Shown piece by piece: positions 1 to 12,763 of a stretch of DNA of 64,000 bases. A program made the position numbers and the translations under genes. Under the pieces are notes generated by a model, which did not search any database, was not told where the DNA came from, and saw only the letters and a program-made list of their open reading frames with translations. The DNA is from Baylisascaris procyonis (lineage: Eukaryota > Nematoda > Chromadorea > Rhabditida > Ascarididae): assembly GCA_037389465.1 (NCBI GenBank), contig JAZARR010000033.1:496001-560000 (forward strand), written 5' to 3'. How positions within the stretch are numbered: position 1 is the stretch's first letter; each line of letters opens with the position of its first letter.

Positions 1-1999
1 TGCGCACCAAGCATAAGTTATTGTTTAAATTTAATCGCTTCCTTGCTCAACCAGGTATCAAATCAGACAATTTTTATATTCAGCGAAATTCCACCTGACC
101 AGCCACACATCTGATTGTATGGCAATCATCTCTTATTAGTAACTTTCTTCTTCTGCTTCAAACTGCAAAAATTTTGGGTTCGCTAAAGCAACTTTGCTAA
201 AATTTCCAAGAGACCAATATGCAAATCCGCTTTCAGTAGTTCCTGAATTGAAATCACCAGATGGACAGACACAGAGGCAGAAGACAAGCAACATTCCATA
301 CGCACAGATACGACGCCACTATAATAAGCTTTGCAGAAATTGGACGACAACTGTACAATAATAATATCCAAATGATTGTAAAGAAAGGCAAAAATATTGA
401 AGGAGGAAAAACAGAAACTACCACGAGCGTTTCATTGCCATTAAACTTGTTAATAAGGGGTTGACATGAGTTGAATTGTTGATGAGAAGCCGTCAAAAAG
501 ATTCGAGAATTTCTTCTAAATCACAAATGTGAGTGACGCTTTAAAAACTCAATGAAGATTAAGTATCTACAGCATTGCAAAACTTGCGATCTTTAATCAC
601 TTTTCCATCACTCTAGCATTACACTCGTTGTTACAGAAGGAAATTTATTGTATGCCTTTTGATTTGTTGCAATTCGTTCACCTTATTATTTCAACAATTT
701 GCCTTTGTTTTATAGCATCCGTTTCGCACTTCACGTGTTCGAAACGTTTCATCTCACTGATTGTCGCATCCACAAAGCGCAACATGACGATGGCTCAACG
801 ATTCGAAGATTTAACCTCTTTTGCGACACGCATGTACCGGCATGAATATAATGAATCTATTTATATTTCTAATTAATTATTACCAGTTGCGCGGTCGGTC
901 GATTATTTATTCGCTGAAGCAACCTCACATACATATGTCAGTCTGTTTTTGTGCCTGTTCGTTAGCGAGTCAAGGGATAGGTATTAAATTCTTGCACAAG
1001 ACCACCTTTATATTTAAATGTTTATGCCATTGCAATGCCTAGTCGTTTATGCCATTGTAACGCCAACAGAATTTCCATGTTCAATTAAAACTCACAAATG
1101 TGATACCTATTGCTCTGTGCACATGAAATCAGCCGATGAACGCGAGCATTTATGTAAATTTAAATGCATACTTAATTAAATTTCATCCGCTCCAAAATCA
1201 CTTCATTATCGGAACGAAGAATGAACTCACAATGCATCACAACGCTCAGCATGAGTCCAGTCAATACCGATCACTCTTTTATGCACGTATGTTCTATGCC
1301 TTTATATCTACATAGAGGATATTGCTGTACGTCAAAGTGTTTTTAAAAATTGATAAGGATGGGCACATCGTTGTACTAGGCATCAATGATACTATCAGTT
1401 ATAATTAAGGCATTCCAAATGGTAGGATGCTACCGCTGATACACAAAGGCCTCAATCCAACACTATCTTATAGGTTTCGCATCTTTTCCCTGCCTTTTTT
1501 CATTGACAGAATTGAGGAATGGATCGCCAAGACAGCGTTTTTGCTAAAAAGTTGGCGGAGAGGCTTGAATATCTTGTACTGTATTAACGGTTAACATTAC
1601 AAGCTAACTTTATAATCTGCAAAACAGGTTCGCTCCCTGAATCAAACCCTCTTTTTGAACCTCTTATTTCAACTAACAATCCGTCATGGAAACCTCAAGA
1701 AAAGGAATATGGTAAAATCAACATAAAAATTACTTTTGCCTCGCTATTGCGGGTGAGTTTTTCATTATATTGTATTAAACCTCCTCCGAGGAGAGAATCA
1801 TATTTTGCTTCAAGTATGAGCAAAAAATTAAATAGTCACGGATAGTGTGCGTAAAAAGTGAAATGAAATAAATATTACTGTAGAGGTGAATGATGGCACA
1901 ACTCAAAAGAAAATAATCTGCAGAAAAACGGAAGTGGAGGCTGACCTGTTGTAGCCAAATTAACATTACTGCCAGACACTTGAAAAGAGTACAATACTA
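1..1999. other. AT-rich non-coding stretch
   Basis: No open frame here is convincing. The stretch is AT-rich with short poly-A and poly-T runs and contains one small direct duplication, listed separately. A frame without any start codon is open from about 1588 to 1845 and crosses a GTGAGT, but it has no good acceptor. I see nothing else. Confidence 0.6.
1020..1064 (+). repeat. Imperfect 20-bp direct duplication
   Basis: The 20-mer beginning GTTTATGCCATTG at 1020-1039 recurs at 1045-1064 with two mismatches, separated by TAGTC, so the period is 25 bp. This is a simple local tandem duplication and no function is implied. Confidence 0.85.
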
Positions 2000-2720
2000 A
2001 TGCTTAATGTTGCAGATTGTAAGCAGAGGGACTGAGCCGCTCAAAAGAAACATGTGACGGTAGCACCAACGATAATGCCTCATGTGAACCTGCGCGGAAG
2101 GTAAAGCTGAGTAGAGAAGAAGGTGAAGTGAGAAGGGACCGATGCAAAGTCCATCGCATTTCTCTTTTCCGAGTGGAAGGCATAAAAAGTGGGACACACA
2201 CGCTCGAAGGCTCAAGCGTACTGCAGAAGGCGAAGGGGTGTCCGAAAAGTGCGCACAATGGGGCGGATCATAGCAAAAGACACGCCCCATAGGAGCACGA
2301 AGTCCAATGGGGGGAGTGGAACGCCGCTGCCACAAGGCTGAAAGCCCACCGAAAGCGGAATCGAATGGGAAACTATACCGGCAATCATTGCAAATGCGTA
2401 AGCGACCGCCTCATTCGGTCGGTACATGTGCCGCTTTCGTCCACCGTATCCTCAGCGCGCTCGGCCGCTTGTTGTGCAAGCACACTGCGGCTGGCAACAT
2501 ACTGAAGGCCGCCGCAAAGCTGGCACCCTCGCCGATATGGAACATCCCAACTTTTCGGATGAAGTTATTGATTCCCCTTTCAATTCAGAATTAATTTCCC
2601 CACCTATGAATGAAAAAACTGGTCAGTTTGGAAAGTGTCAAAATGTTCTTTCAAACTTAGCTTTATCCATTACTGGCCATCATCGCATTGCTGTATCTGA
2701 AAAAAAAAAAAAAACGCTGA
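2000..2720. other. GC-rich, CpG-containing island
   Basis: Compared with its AT-rich surroundings this stretch is visibly GC-rich, densest at about 2240-2540, where CpG-bearing words such as GCGCGCTCGGCCGC occur. In an AT-rich animal genome such patches often mark promoters or first exons, or are remnants of transposons. All frames look protein-like in such a patch, so open frames here are weak evidence. It ends in a 15-base poly-A run (2700-2714). Confidence 0.5.
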
Positions 2721-2728
2721 GATCCTGA
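2537..2728 (+). CDS. Candidate small ORF or first exon, unknown product
   Basis: An ATG at 2537 opens a 63-codon frame starting MEHPNFSDEVIDSP, downstream of the GC-rich core. The first 50 or so residues are acidic and polar and look protein-like. The last residues are encoded by the poly-A run, which argues that any real coding part stops or splices before 2700. The only nearby donor-like site, GTATCT at about 2692, is weak. No family is recognised. A frame this short is easily explained by chance. Confidence 0.15.
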   Translation: MEHPNFSDEVIDSPFNSELISPPMNEKTGQFGKCQNVLSNLALSITGHHRIAVSEKKKKTLRS

Positions 2729-3043
2729 GAGGGCTAGTGGTACTGTTAACGCTTGACCTTCAAAATGGCCATTCAGCTGAAATATGTTAAAATTTCTGAA
2801 AGACAGAGAAAGGGAAACTGTAGAATTAGAATACTCACATTTGGTTAACTTTTCGAAGAGGCGAAAAATGTCCTCGACTGACTCTAATTTTTCTCGAAAT
2901 TCCGGGTCCTTGCTATCCCCTGCCAGAAAATCTGTCGAGCTACGGTAGCAGTCACCGGCTTATAACTCACTCATTTCTCCTATAAGCACATGAAGCGTGC
3001 TATCTAACAGCTCAAACGCATGCAGACAGTTCTCTCTCCTGCC

Positions 3044-3066
3044 TCCCCCCACCACCCCCCCCCCCC
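3044..3066 (-). repeat. C-rich tract (G-run on minus strand)
   Basis: Two C-runs, the second of 12 C at 3055-3066, are separated by ACCA. On the minus strand this is a long G-run able to form G-quadruplex-like structures and prone to length errors in sequencing. Confidence 0.7.
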
Positions 3067-3316
3067 AAACCAGGTCGTTTGATATGACCTTCAATGAAGC
3101 AATTAATGAACACGCAGCACAGTATCAATCAACTGAAGATAAACCGACACATAAAAGAGATTCGATATTCTGCTAAGACGTTTGATGCAACAAAATTTTT
3201 CTAAAAGTTGCCTAAATCCCCGAAAGAATCTTCTGCTCGAAATGGTATGCTCACCACTGTCATTGTCTCACCGAAATTGGGTCGCGTAACTGCAAATCGT
3301 GGACGTTATTACCTCC

Positions 3317-3328
3317 ATATATATATAC

Positions 3329-3402
<74 letters not shown>

Positions 3403-3414
3403 TTATTTATTTAT
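3317..3414 (+). repeat. Compound (AT)n-(ATTT)n microsatellite
   Basis: An AT dinucleotide tract, interrupted near its start by ATACATATACAT, runs from 3317 to about 3398 and passes directly into four ATTT units ending at 3414. It is self-complementary, so it can form cruciforms, and its length is probably polymorphic. Confidence 0.97.
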
Positions 3415-5155
3415 CCTGGGAAAAATATGTAGGAATTGTACGAAAAATTGCTCACTTTTAAGTAAACGCTTGATGGTATCACCTCAATAATCACAACAAA
3501 AATATTAGCAGCGATAACAATTGCCGTGTTTAAAAGTGCTCTAGAACGCATCAATAAGCTAGCGCCGTATTACTCAGCAGCAGCAGCGTTGATCGCAAAA
3601 AACGACGTTTAATGCATCAAATGCTCGTTTATAAAAGAAACACTAAATAATCTTAACACGAGATCTCATTCATAACGTAAATTGGTAGGAAGATAACAAT
3701 ATATTATCATCTAAATGTACGCACTGAATTGCAATAAAAAAGTGAAAGAAAAAGAGAGATGAAGCACCGCGGAATTTGGCACACTTAAGCTAACAATTAA
3801 AGAGCAAGCAAAAACACTGAACGCAAATAACGATGCCAATAGAGAGTTTTGTTGAGAGACTGTTTGTTCCTTTATAAATATGACAGATCAGATATTGTGA
3901 CATTTAAAATTCGAGATCACACTAAGCACAGCACTGTGAGCAAATCCGGATTACGTAAAGATTCTTGTTTTCGCTACAATATACCGCATAAATTTACATC
4001 TAATCTCTGCACGGTCATAGCTGCTTCACAGCTTGAAAAGACAACAACATTAGCAGGAACACTTCTTATCTGGTCGTATGTTTGCAGGCAGTGGGACCTG
4101 GACAATGCAGGTAGCGGGAGCTGGACAAAAAGAAAGAAATGCAATCGACGAGTTGAAAAATGCTTGCGAAAGCTTCAAATTTATTGGCAGTTTTGTCCAC
4201 AACAGTGACAGAAAAGATAATGCACACTCAAATAAAACGCTCGTAATTACAACACAAAAAATGAACCACAAAAAGAAGCATAGTGGAAGCTGGAAGGAAA
4301 TAATCAATTTTGGAATATCTGAAGATAGCATATTGGAAAAAACTGAATCGGCATGAAATGTGGGTAGTGTCTAGCTTTCATTCGTTTACAGCATAAGCAG
4401 AGAAGGTGAACAAGTGTTGAAGGCATAGAGACTAGGCGCCATTATGAGGGCGATGTTTTGATGAAGTATGCAATCAACGGAGCGTGCCAAAGAGGTTTGG
4501 CGTCACCGAGTTGGCCGAACGACAGGAGGTGCCCAAGATGCGTCGATCTATGCAACAGATACAGTGCTTGTGATCACTATTACCCGCCAACGGATCAGCA
4601 GGCATTAATGACTCTGCTACGAAGTTAACATCACCCTCAACTGTCAGCCTGATGTGGGGTTCCTGCGTGCTACTAATGCAACTCAGGTACCTCGGAATCC
4701 ATAAACAAATAGCATGGTCTCACGCTCACGAGCACACACTTCGGTCACAGGCTGTACAAGATGCAAAGAGCTGCTGTCTTTGTCGAGGAAATACTGTTGC
4801 ATTTTCTTTTCTAGGCAGATAAAACATTGTTTTATTTGCCTGGTAACCATGAAAATGCAATAAAAAACTTAAATGATGGAACTAAGTAAGGAACACCTAC
4901 TTCCATACGTTAAGCTCTAAGCAAGTTAACTGGGCACAGAACTATGCAAAGTGATGAAGGGCAAACGATTCCTTAGTGATAGCCGTTCAAAAGACAGCTT
5001 CTATTTTTCACTGAGTCACTCACCAACGCATAAACATTCAAAATTTTACTATGAAACATATCGCAAATTGCACTCAATTTTAGAAATATACGGGTGAGAC
5101 AAATCAAAGGTATTAAAAACTTACATTTTTTATAGCTGTGAATGAACTTTTTTTT

Positions 5156-5175
5156 GGGAGGGGGGGGGGGGGAGG
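5156..5175 (+). repeat. G-run, quadruplex-prone
   Basis: GGG, one A, 13 consecutive G (5160-5172) and then AGG follow a T-run. The tract can fold as a G-quadruplex by using parts of the long run. The exact G count is uncertain in any assembly. Confidence 0.75.
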
Positions 5176-5655
5176 CATGAATGTCTCAGCAACTGAAGTT
5201 TTTAAGCAATTACGTATCTCTCGACCACTATAACTCAGATGCCTCAAATTTTGTAAACAATTAGAATTCAATAAAAAAATGTCATTCAACAGCACTCTTG
5301 AATTATCCGTTTAATTCAAATAAAGCACTTCTGAAACTAAATGTACATATTGACATGTTACAATGGAAAACTGCAGCCATTTTGCGAAAGGACCACAAAT
5401 AATTAAATAGGATAAGACAGACAAATCTGAAGTGAAAACCTTATAATGAACGCAAGCAGCTGAGAATACAACAAAAAAGACCCTGGCCACTGCAGCGTTA
5501 AAGTTACATAGCAAGGGTGTTCTTATAGCATAGCATTTGGCTTGTGCTGCTCACTTTCACACGGTACCTACCCGCTGCAATATGGTAGGCGGCAAACATT
5601 AGAGACACCATTGACGCCTCACATACACATCAATTTATAAACAAATCCGACATAA

Positions 5656-5657
<2 letters not shown>

Positions 5658-5740
<83 letters not shown>
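5658..5740 (+). repeat. (AT)n microsatellite
   Basis: A perfect AT dinucleotide tract of about 83 bp. It is followed by CCTGAAACCTGAAAC, a two-copy 7-bp repeat. Confidence 0.97.
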
Positions 5741-5742
<2 letters not shown>

Positions 5743-7927
5743 CTGAAACCTGAAACTTCAATCGGTGGAGTACTGGCAGACAGAACTAGCCCAAAATGAG
5801 GACGCAAGCTTGAGGGGATTGAATGTAGGGGAATTGAACCTGAGGAGTGCCACTGTGAAAGGGTCTCTCTATTGTGAGAGATTAAATATGAAGAAAAAAG
5901 GAAGCGTTAATTTTATCTGGATACTCCTCTCCACAAAAGAGCAGAGGGAGGAGGAGAGGGGTTAGAAAAGAGGCAGCATTAAAGAGGCACTGTTTTCGGT
6001 ATGTCAAAATATATACATTCGAGCAGCATACTGCACATGTAAAAAACTACTTATGAAGTCAGACCCTAGCAAGACTATGAACAATTCCAGTTTTAGAAGG
6101 GTATGAACAAGTGACAAAAAGTTCATAATGGCTTCTCATAAAAGAAGTGTTTACATCATTCTATGATGAAGGTCAAGCCTAGCTCAAAAAAATTTCCCAT
6201 AAAAATTTTAAGCGCTGCCAACACAAAGATGCAGTTAGTTTTTCATGACGTATCAATGTCAAACCGATGATGCTATGTAGAAGTCACCCTCATCCAATTT
6301 TCTGCGAAATCTTCTAAGAAACCCCTGACCTTCCTCAAAAAAGGGCTAAAACATTGATACCCTTAGTTATCTAGCTAATGCTTTCCATGGACCGTACCTT
6401 GCAGCAGCAACGATTTAGAAATTTGAATCTTCAGAAAATAGAGCTTAGCTGTCAAGTGTTCTGGCCAGGAGATTTCGAGGACAACGACCGCAGTCGTCCG
6501 ATAGGAATACCGTTCGTAGAACTCAATAAAAAAAGCATTTTCAGGCACTTTTCACTATCTCTCAGTCCTCAGCTCCATTTCATTTGGGAATTATTTTACG
6601 AATAGATGCAAAGTTCCGGGAGTTGCAGTGAGGATTATCTCATCGTTTATACGCAAATGGCCGTACTTGAGCAAAAAGCAGTGCATGCCTGAGCTATCGC
6701 AGCTGCACAAAAAGCTAAGCGGACGTGTGAAGTGGACGTGAATGAGTGCGCCAAAGTGTGCAACATGCGTTGCGCGGCACCCGATCAGATAACACGAAGG
6801 ACGATAAGACAGGCTGACATAAGGCACGCGTCCAGCTGAGCATCTCTTCGTTCGCTATGTAGGTAAACATCCGTCACAGTTATCTGAATGCTGTTCACGC
6901 AACTTCCACCACCACTTCAAACACATCCCGCCCTATAAGCCTTCTATTGTAGTAAGCAACAACGAACTTTTTGATGAATTCCTTATTCGAATAGAATTAT
7001 AGAAATAACAAAGTTCGAACGGTCAGGTCATAAATGAAGGTTTAAGAACTATGGAAGAGATTTTCGAGAATGCGTAATAAGTCTCAGTCAATTGCTATTC
7101 CTTCATCACCTATCATAAATGATTTTTTTTTTGTTGACAACCGAAGGAAAATGGAATGCAAGAACATTCATAGTCATCGCTCTAAATCAGTGAATGATAA
7201 GCAGTCTTGAGAGCGCATTACTGCCCAAAGTAAGACCACAGTAGCCCTTATATAATACCACTAACCTAATTGAAACAATTCGAAAAAAAATTCAGCCAAC
7301 ACGAGCCTCACAGCTTTTTTGGTGGAATGTGGCACCTAATGAATGTTCGCTTTGAACCGATACAAGATTGAATCCTTCAAAACTTAAGTGCATCCAAGCA
7401 GGAATTGGTGTGGCTACAGCGGCTGACGCCATGATATAGGCTTTTGCAATTCAGCCCGCTAGGTCAACCTGTTCTAGAAACACTCAAAAAAAACCGGAAC
7501 AATGCCCACAATGTGCCTTTCTATGCCACCGATCGATTATACATACGCGCCATGCATTTATTTTCCCACAGTTAAGAACACGAAAAATTCTAATTCACAG
7601 ATTTTGTTGCATTTTAAAGTCTCATAACTTATAAAGAAATTATTAACTTCAAGGAAACTGGTTTAGGAAGTTTAGGAAATGTCCTACTCGCACTCTACCG
7701 ACGTATGTTATATGTGCAGAGTGCAGACTGTTGCTTCCCTGGTGCGCGAAATGAGATCATGGAGCAGACATTCACCTACAATAAATATTCATAAATACAT
7801 ACAGGACTCATACATGAATACATAACTCTGTTCGAAGAATTAACAAAAAAAAAACGCATAAAAGCAGGACCGAATTGCGAAGAAGTTGCACTACGTATAC
7901 GGTACCGAAAAAAAAAGTGAGCACTAC

Positions 7928-7928
<1 letters not shown>

Positions 7929-7998
<70 letters not shown>

Positions 7999-8000
7999 TA

Positions 8001-8075
<75 letters not shown>
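7929..8075 (+). repeat. Long interrupted (AT)n microsatellite
   Basis: About 147 bp of TA dinucleotide, the longest simple tract in the window. The centre has three regularly spaced phase shifts (TATTATATATAT type, about 7987-8010), flanked by pure TA on both sides. The whole tract is nearly palindromic and should extrude as a cruciform easily. Confidence 0.97.
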
Positions 8076-8078
<3 letters not shown>

Positions 8079-9684
8079 CATCGAAATATCCCAGGAATTG
8101 ACAAACTTCAAAATCGCTCCTTAATTTCACCATCATTACGGCATAAAACGAATGATAAAGCGCATTAGGGAAGCTGGTACGATACGCGCTTTTTGTAACC
8201 AACATCGTTAAATTAGCGGGCTGCATTAATCCAGAAACTGAGAAAACTTGTGAATGCGCTTCCTGAACGGCTGAATGAATGTAAAATTCCTTAACGAAAA
8301 AAAACACCCGGCTTAGCGCTTGACCGCTTACAAAAGAAACTTAAACACACAACTTTCATGGCATTTTTAAGCATGTGCACTCACCGAATGGATTACAATT
8401 CAAATAACGCTGCGTCTGCAGGATTGTCAAGGTATGCCAAACGAATTTCATTAGCACAGCCTTCCCGGTTTGTCAACTGAAACTTTCAGATAGACACAGA
8501 GATGCATGCATACATACAAACACACAGACAAAACGCGATAGTGCACTTCTGCAAAAGTGTGCAAAAATAGCGCATAAAAATGATTACTGCAAAGGAAAAA
8601 AATTACATGACGTTTTGTACGCCTCAAAAACTGTGTCGATGTTTATCTTCATTTTGGCAAAAAAATTTTAAAAAAAAGAAGAAGAATCGTTCAGAGGCAA
8701 AGAAGATTTTTGCTTGAAGTAGGAAAACTTTAGCTGAAATATTCTGACAGAATTTCTCAAAGTGAATTGTTCATCTCATTTCAAACATCAAACTACGTTC
8801 ACTTCATAAGCATCATTTATGTATTTGAAACAAAAATTTTCTACTCAAATAGAATTTTCTAAAGATGACGTAAATTTTAGATTAAACAGGTGCTAACTAG
8901 GAAAAGACGGATATTTCGTATCGTACAATGACCGTCCCAAATGAAACGAGGTTACTACAATAAAACTTACTGTAGCTTCGATAAAATCTGCGACATTTAG
9001 AATTTTAGTCCCAGCTAACCTCAACTTACTCAAACATCGACTCGGACACTTTTTTTCTCAGCATACTGGTAACCGTAAAGAAATCGTTAGCCACGATGAA
9101 GTACCATGGAGTGCAGCAAAACATACTCAAAGTAAATAAGAGGTGAACTAAAATAAAACGCTAATCAAGAACGAAATGCCGGACGACACTCAATTTCACC
9201 ACAACATTACAGTTCATTATGAATAGTGAAATGAAACCAATGATGCGATAAATCGAGACATTCATACCCTTCTGAATGCACTTTAAAATAGAATATCTCC
9301 CGAAGGAATAGCTTTCCTTCACTCTCATGCACTTTTCAACATCAAAGCAGCGTTCATTAGACGCGTACGTATATCGACACTCAAAGCCGCATTTAAATTC
9401 ATCGAATCTTTGTCAGCGTCTAAACCAGAATACGGTAGAAGGAAACATATGTCAAACTATACATCTGGAGCGACTTTCTCCAAGAGCGAATTACGTATGC
9501 GCAATGTCAATCGAATAGCGAAAGAGAGCGAAACAACAAACAACTACAGCAATAATGGTAAAACTCATATACCTCAACGCTTTCTAAATACTCATTCGGA
9601 TACAAATATGCATATTCACAAGAAAATGAAGTACTCATCTAATTTGCGCAAATGAAACGTTCAACTTAGATATCACCGATTCTC

Positions 9685-9701
9685 AAAAAAAAAAAAAAAA
9701 A
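9685..9701 (+). repeat. 17-base poly-A run
   Basis: An uninterrupted run of 17 A between TCTC and GAATATG. It could be a genomic homopolymer or the tail of an old retroposed copy. I see no recognisable gene body or target duplication around it. Confidence 0.9.
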
Positions 9702-10120
9702 GAATATGTGCAAAGATGACGCTCCTTTCACTCATAATCAGCAAAAATGCATATTATCAGAAAATATTTCCTCTATTAGCTCTCTTATAATTCAAAAGTC
9801 TTGGACACACGTAATCAAGAAATGTTTTATAGCAGTAAATATGTGCTTGAAAAAATCCCACAAGTTTTATGATGAATTATTGTACGATGAGAGATAAAAA
9901 GCAATAAAAATAGCTTCTATCAAATAGCTCCCTAAAATTTTCCAATCATTTATTAAAGTGAAATCTTCGCATCAATTAAGTGATATTTTATTCGTCTGAC
10001 CAACAATCATCACATTTTCCCATGGTTCTTTCTTACATCGGACGAAACGTATTTTTTTGTCTATGTGCTTGTGTGCGCGCATATTGAGCATAGATATGTG
10101 CAGCAATGTGAAAGCGTGTA

Positions 10121-10311
10121 ATGAGTGAATGGAGCGAGCAGCGGGCGGAAAACGAAAACACCGTAATTAGGAGTGAAGATGGAAAAGGACATATCAAGAT
10201 GGGCAATTTGCTTGTGCGGAATGACATACGTGCGCCACAATCCGATTTTAATACACCATATAGGGCAATACGGACACCCACTTTTCGAGAGGTGAGCTTA
10301 TTAAAGCTCAG
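10121..10311 (+). CDS. Candidate first coding exon, unknown protein
   Basis: An ATG at 10121 opens a polar frame (MSEWSEQRAENENTV...) of 57 codons that runs to an excellent splice donor, GAG|GTGAGC, with the cut after 10291. A second, even better donor, CAG|GTGAGT, lies at 10311/10312, still in the open frame, so the exon may end at either place. The two sites would give different phases (0 and 2). The sequence upstream is mixed and shows no TATA box that I trust. The combination of ATG, protein-like composition and tandem strong donors makes it one of the better exon candidates, but no domain is recognised and the length alone is not significant. The next exon may be 12431-12640. Confidence 0.25.
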
Positions 10312-11382
10312 GTGAGTTTAAAAAGTAAAGTCGGAAGGCCAATCGAGAGGTCGGCTTACTCTGGTCAAATCACGTCGCAAATACGTCCAATCTTGATGTT
10401 TCCATTTCTTTGCGGCAGCAGCTTCAATATTCTATACAAACAGCTTACTCCCTAGCCAGACCAGTTACCTGGCGAAAAGTCCTTAACGAGAATATGAAAA
10501 CTAAATGTACTGTGGACCAAATGGGTGTCTCCGACGGTTCGGTAATTTGGTGTTAGTTGCACAGTAATTCCACCGCTAATTGTGCACCATCTTCCTCAAC
10601 AAAAACTGTTAATCAAGTCCGTTCTATATTTCATTTAATCGAAAAAATAATGGAATAGTTCAAATGAAAACTTAATGTTCCCTCCGTTATTAACAAAGAT
10701 TCATATTGTTCACTGTTTAAATAATTTCGTTCTTCTTGTGAATCCTTTTTGTTAATAATGCTTTTGTTCTTCTAGTTGTTTTCATGCAATTCAAGCACTG
10801 TTTATTTATTCCCGACAGAAAAATTACTTATGAATCAGACATATGATTAGAGCTTTAACGTGAATTAGCCATAAGCAACGTTCACAGAGTCATTTTTTAA
10901 GGTGTACCTCTCACTTAGTCACAATCAAAAACTCGCTCTTTCAACATCAATCATTGCAGATGTCAATCTTGACTTCACATATGAACTGAAATAAACTAAA
11001 TTATTTCAAGCAAGAAAAATTCTTACATTCACCCAACCATAACACAACATCACAAAATGGAAAATGTTTTTTACAAAGTGAAGACAAAAATAAATGAATT
11101 AAAATGTTTCTTGCCTACATGAAGAACTTATATAATAGTAAATTGTTATGCAATTCAAATGTAGCAAAAGGAAACAGTCAAAAATATCAAATTTTATGAG
11201 GGAATTCGTTGCTCAGAAAATTTGAATATGGTTAAATAATTGCATACGAGCAATGCAGAGCCGGAGAGAACAGGAAATTACATGAATAAAAAAGAAATCT
11301 GTGTAGTGCAATGTTTTTTTATTACGGCAAGACAGGTCCCTCCACGCGACAAGGTGCTACGATAGCGTAGATTAGAGGGCGG

Positions 11383-11414
11383 CAAGCAAGCAAGTGAGCA
11401 AGCAAGTAAGCAAG
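11383..11414 (+). repeat. (CAAG)n short tandem repeat
   Basis: Eight 4-bp units occur here, six CAAG plus one TGAG and one TAAG variant. It is an ordinary tetranucleotide microsatellite. Confidence 0.9.
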
Positions 11415-11777
11415 CAGCTGGCAACAGCTGTGCAAATTCCACTATCACTCATCCAGTTGCGCTCTCAATTGAGAAGCTGTCAAACGTTGAGAAATAATGA
11501 CCAACACACGCTTCGCCCTTCACTTTCTCCTCCCTCACCTCTCTAATCGTCGCCATCGGAATGCCCATAAAAGACATCCTCCTCATGACCCCTACCTAAC
11601 GTCTCTTAGGTTGCAGCTTGAACCAACATTATATCACACATAAATCTCTCCCCTTACCCCTCCCCTCTTCTGCAATGCTTTCGGAATATGGGTGGACATA
11701 ATTGGATAGCCACAATTAAATGCAAAAAAAGTAGAATGGATGTGAAATGGAAAACACAAAAACGTGAAATGAAATTC

Positions 11778-11797
11778 ATTCAAATGAATTCAAATGA
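11778..11797 (+). repeat. Tandem 10-mer, two copies
   Basis: ATTCAAATGA occurs twice head to tail with no mismatch, in an AT-rich context of related words (GAAATTC on both sides). It is a minor local duplication. Confidence 0.85.
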
Positions 11798-12430
11798 AAT
11801 TCGCCGTGCAATATGTTGCATTCTACTCCCATTTAAAGATAAAATGATCGGGGAATTAAAACCCTGCAAATAATATGTTCTATTAAAATTATGCAATAAG
11901 TGTTACCGAACGATTTATTCAAAGCTATTGCAGCAAATCTATACCAAAAGAAGTAAAAAACAATGCATAGGAAAGACGCTGATCGAAAAAAACGATCAAT
12001 ATTGAGAGTGATGAAATATAACACCCGAACAATAAACTGCACGATTTACATTGCGAAAGAATTGCAGAAAACTTCGACGCATCAATGAATACGACGCTCA
12101 TTTAGTACTACAATCGTTTTCTTTTTAGCAAATACTCACAATACAAAACCTCAACAGAAATATCACCTAAGAAATTCATAACTTCCAAATGAAGTTCTTA
12201 AGTTAGAAGTGCTTCAACAGACAAAAAAAAGTAAAATCGCTCACATAAATGCGCTGAGGTAAACGATTTTCCACAGAAAAAATACAGCACCGGTGGATAG
12301 AAATTAGCGGCAGCTATTTGCGGCGGTATCATCGAACGTACCTTTCTTCCCGATTTAGTCAAGTTGGTGTATGCCCACCAATGTAGCAATCCCTCTGAGG
12401 CCAACCGGCACAAGCGCTTTTTATTCGCAG

Positions 12431-12640
12431 TGCAACCCAAATACGGCACTCGAACTGCTCACGGTGGGCGGGGACCAAGAGCACACAGCGAGCCGTTGCT
12501 TCACACTGCCCCCTTCATATGCTCCACCTCCTAATGCAACCTACGCTCCTCTACCCTCTGCTCCTCCACACAATCCGTACTCGCTTGATATGGTTTTGCC
12601 GTCTGCACGACTTCATGTCCGCATGTCGTTCCTACCGTAA
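12431..12640 (+). CDS. Candidate terminal exon, proline-rich C-terminus
   Basis: Acceptor-like TTTTTATTCGCAG ends at 12430 and is followed by a phase-0 frame (CNPNTALELLTVGGDQ...) of 69 codons and a TAA. It includes a Pro/Ala/Tyr-rich stretch, SYAPPPNATYAPLPSAPP. An alternative acceptor (CCCGATTTAG, ending at 12358) would extend the same frame upstream to 12359. The segment is much richer in GC than its flanks, and an AATAAA lies about 125 bp past the stop. The phase matches the first donor of the candidate exon at 10121-10291, giving a protein of about 126 residues. A second frame is also open through most of this GC-rich patch, so the frame choice is uncertain. No family is recognised. Confidence 0.22.
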   Translation, partial: CNPNTALELLTVGGDQEHTASRCFTLPPSYAPPPNATYAPLPSAPPHNPYSLDMVLPSARLHVRMSFLP

Positions 12641-12763
12641 CGACGCAAATAACAGCAGGAACGGGAGGAGATGAACGTCGCTAGTGCAATGTCGAAGGAG
12701 GCAGGAAGGATGAGAAACGGCTGCACATCCGTAAGGTGATGCCTCGAGCAGGGTGACACTCCG

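Larger units (their letters stand above)
2721..9684. other. AT-rich non-coding stretch with microsatellites
   Basis: This stretch holds three long (AT)n tracts and a C-rich and a G-rich tract, listed separately. Open frames through the (AT)n tracts encode only Ile-Tyr repeats and are artefacts. A 92-residue ATG frame at 4078-4356 (MFAGSGTWTM...) and a 119-codon frame overlapping it are within what chance gives. No gene can be supported. Confidence 0.6.
10312..12358 (+). other. Possible intron, AT-rich
   Basis: AT-rich sequence with no supported open frame lies between the two candidate exons. It contains a (CAAG)n tract, a two-copy 10-mer and pyrimidine-rich patches around 11510-11670, listed separately where clear. 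If the two-exon model is wrong this is simply intergenic DNA. Confidence 0.3.

Noticed and set aside
1588..1845. 85-codon open frame without a start codon (…NPLFEPLISTNNPSWKP…) crossing a GTGAGT donor.
   Set aside because: There is no convincing acceptor on its left, and frames of this length are expected by chance.
6366..6376. GTTATCTAGCT, as in the core of miR-9.
   Set aside because: The mismatch at the seed side and the lack of a pairing arm on either side exclude a hairpin precursor.
6820..6830. TAAGGCACGCG, identical to the first 11 bases of microRNA miR-124.
   Set aside because: The match stops after 11 bases and the upstream sequence does not fold back to pair with it. An 11-base chance match to one of many known microRNAs is expected.
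7808..8307. Several open frames on both strands through the (AT)n tract, encoding long Ile-Tyr repeats; similar frames at 3208-3490, 5619-5807, 24378-24794 and 54573-54854.
   Set aside because: They are open only because alternating A and T in these phases gives ATA/TAT codons. They are repeat artefacts.
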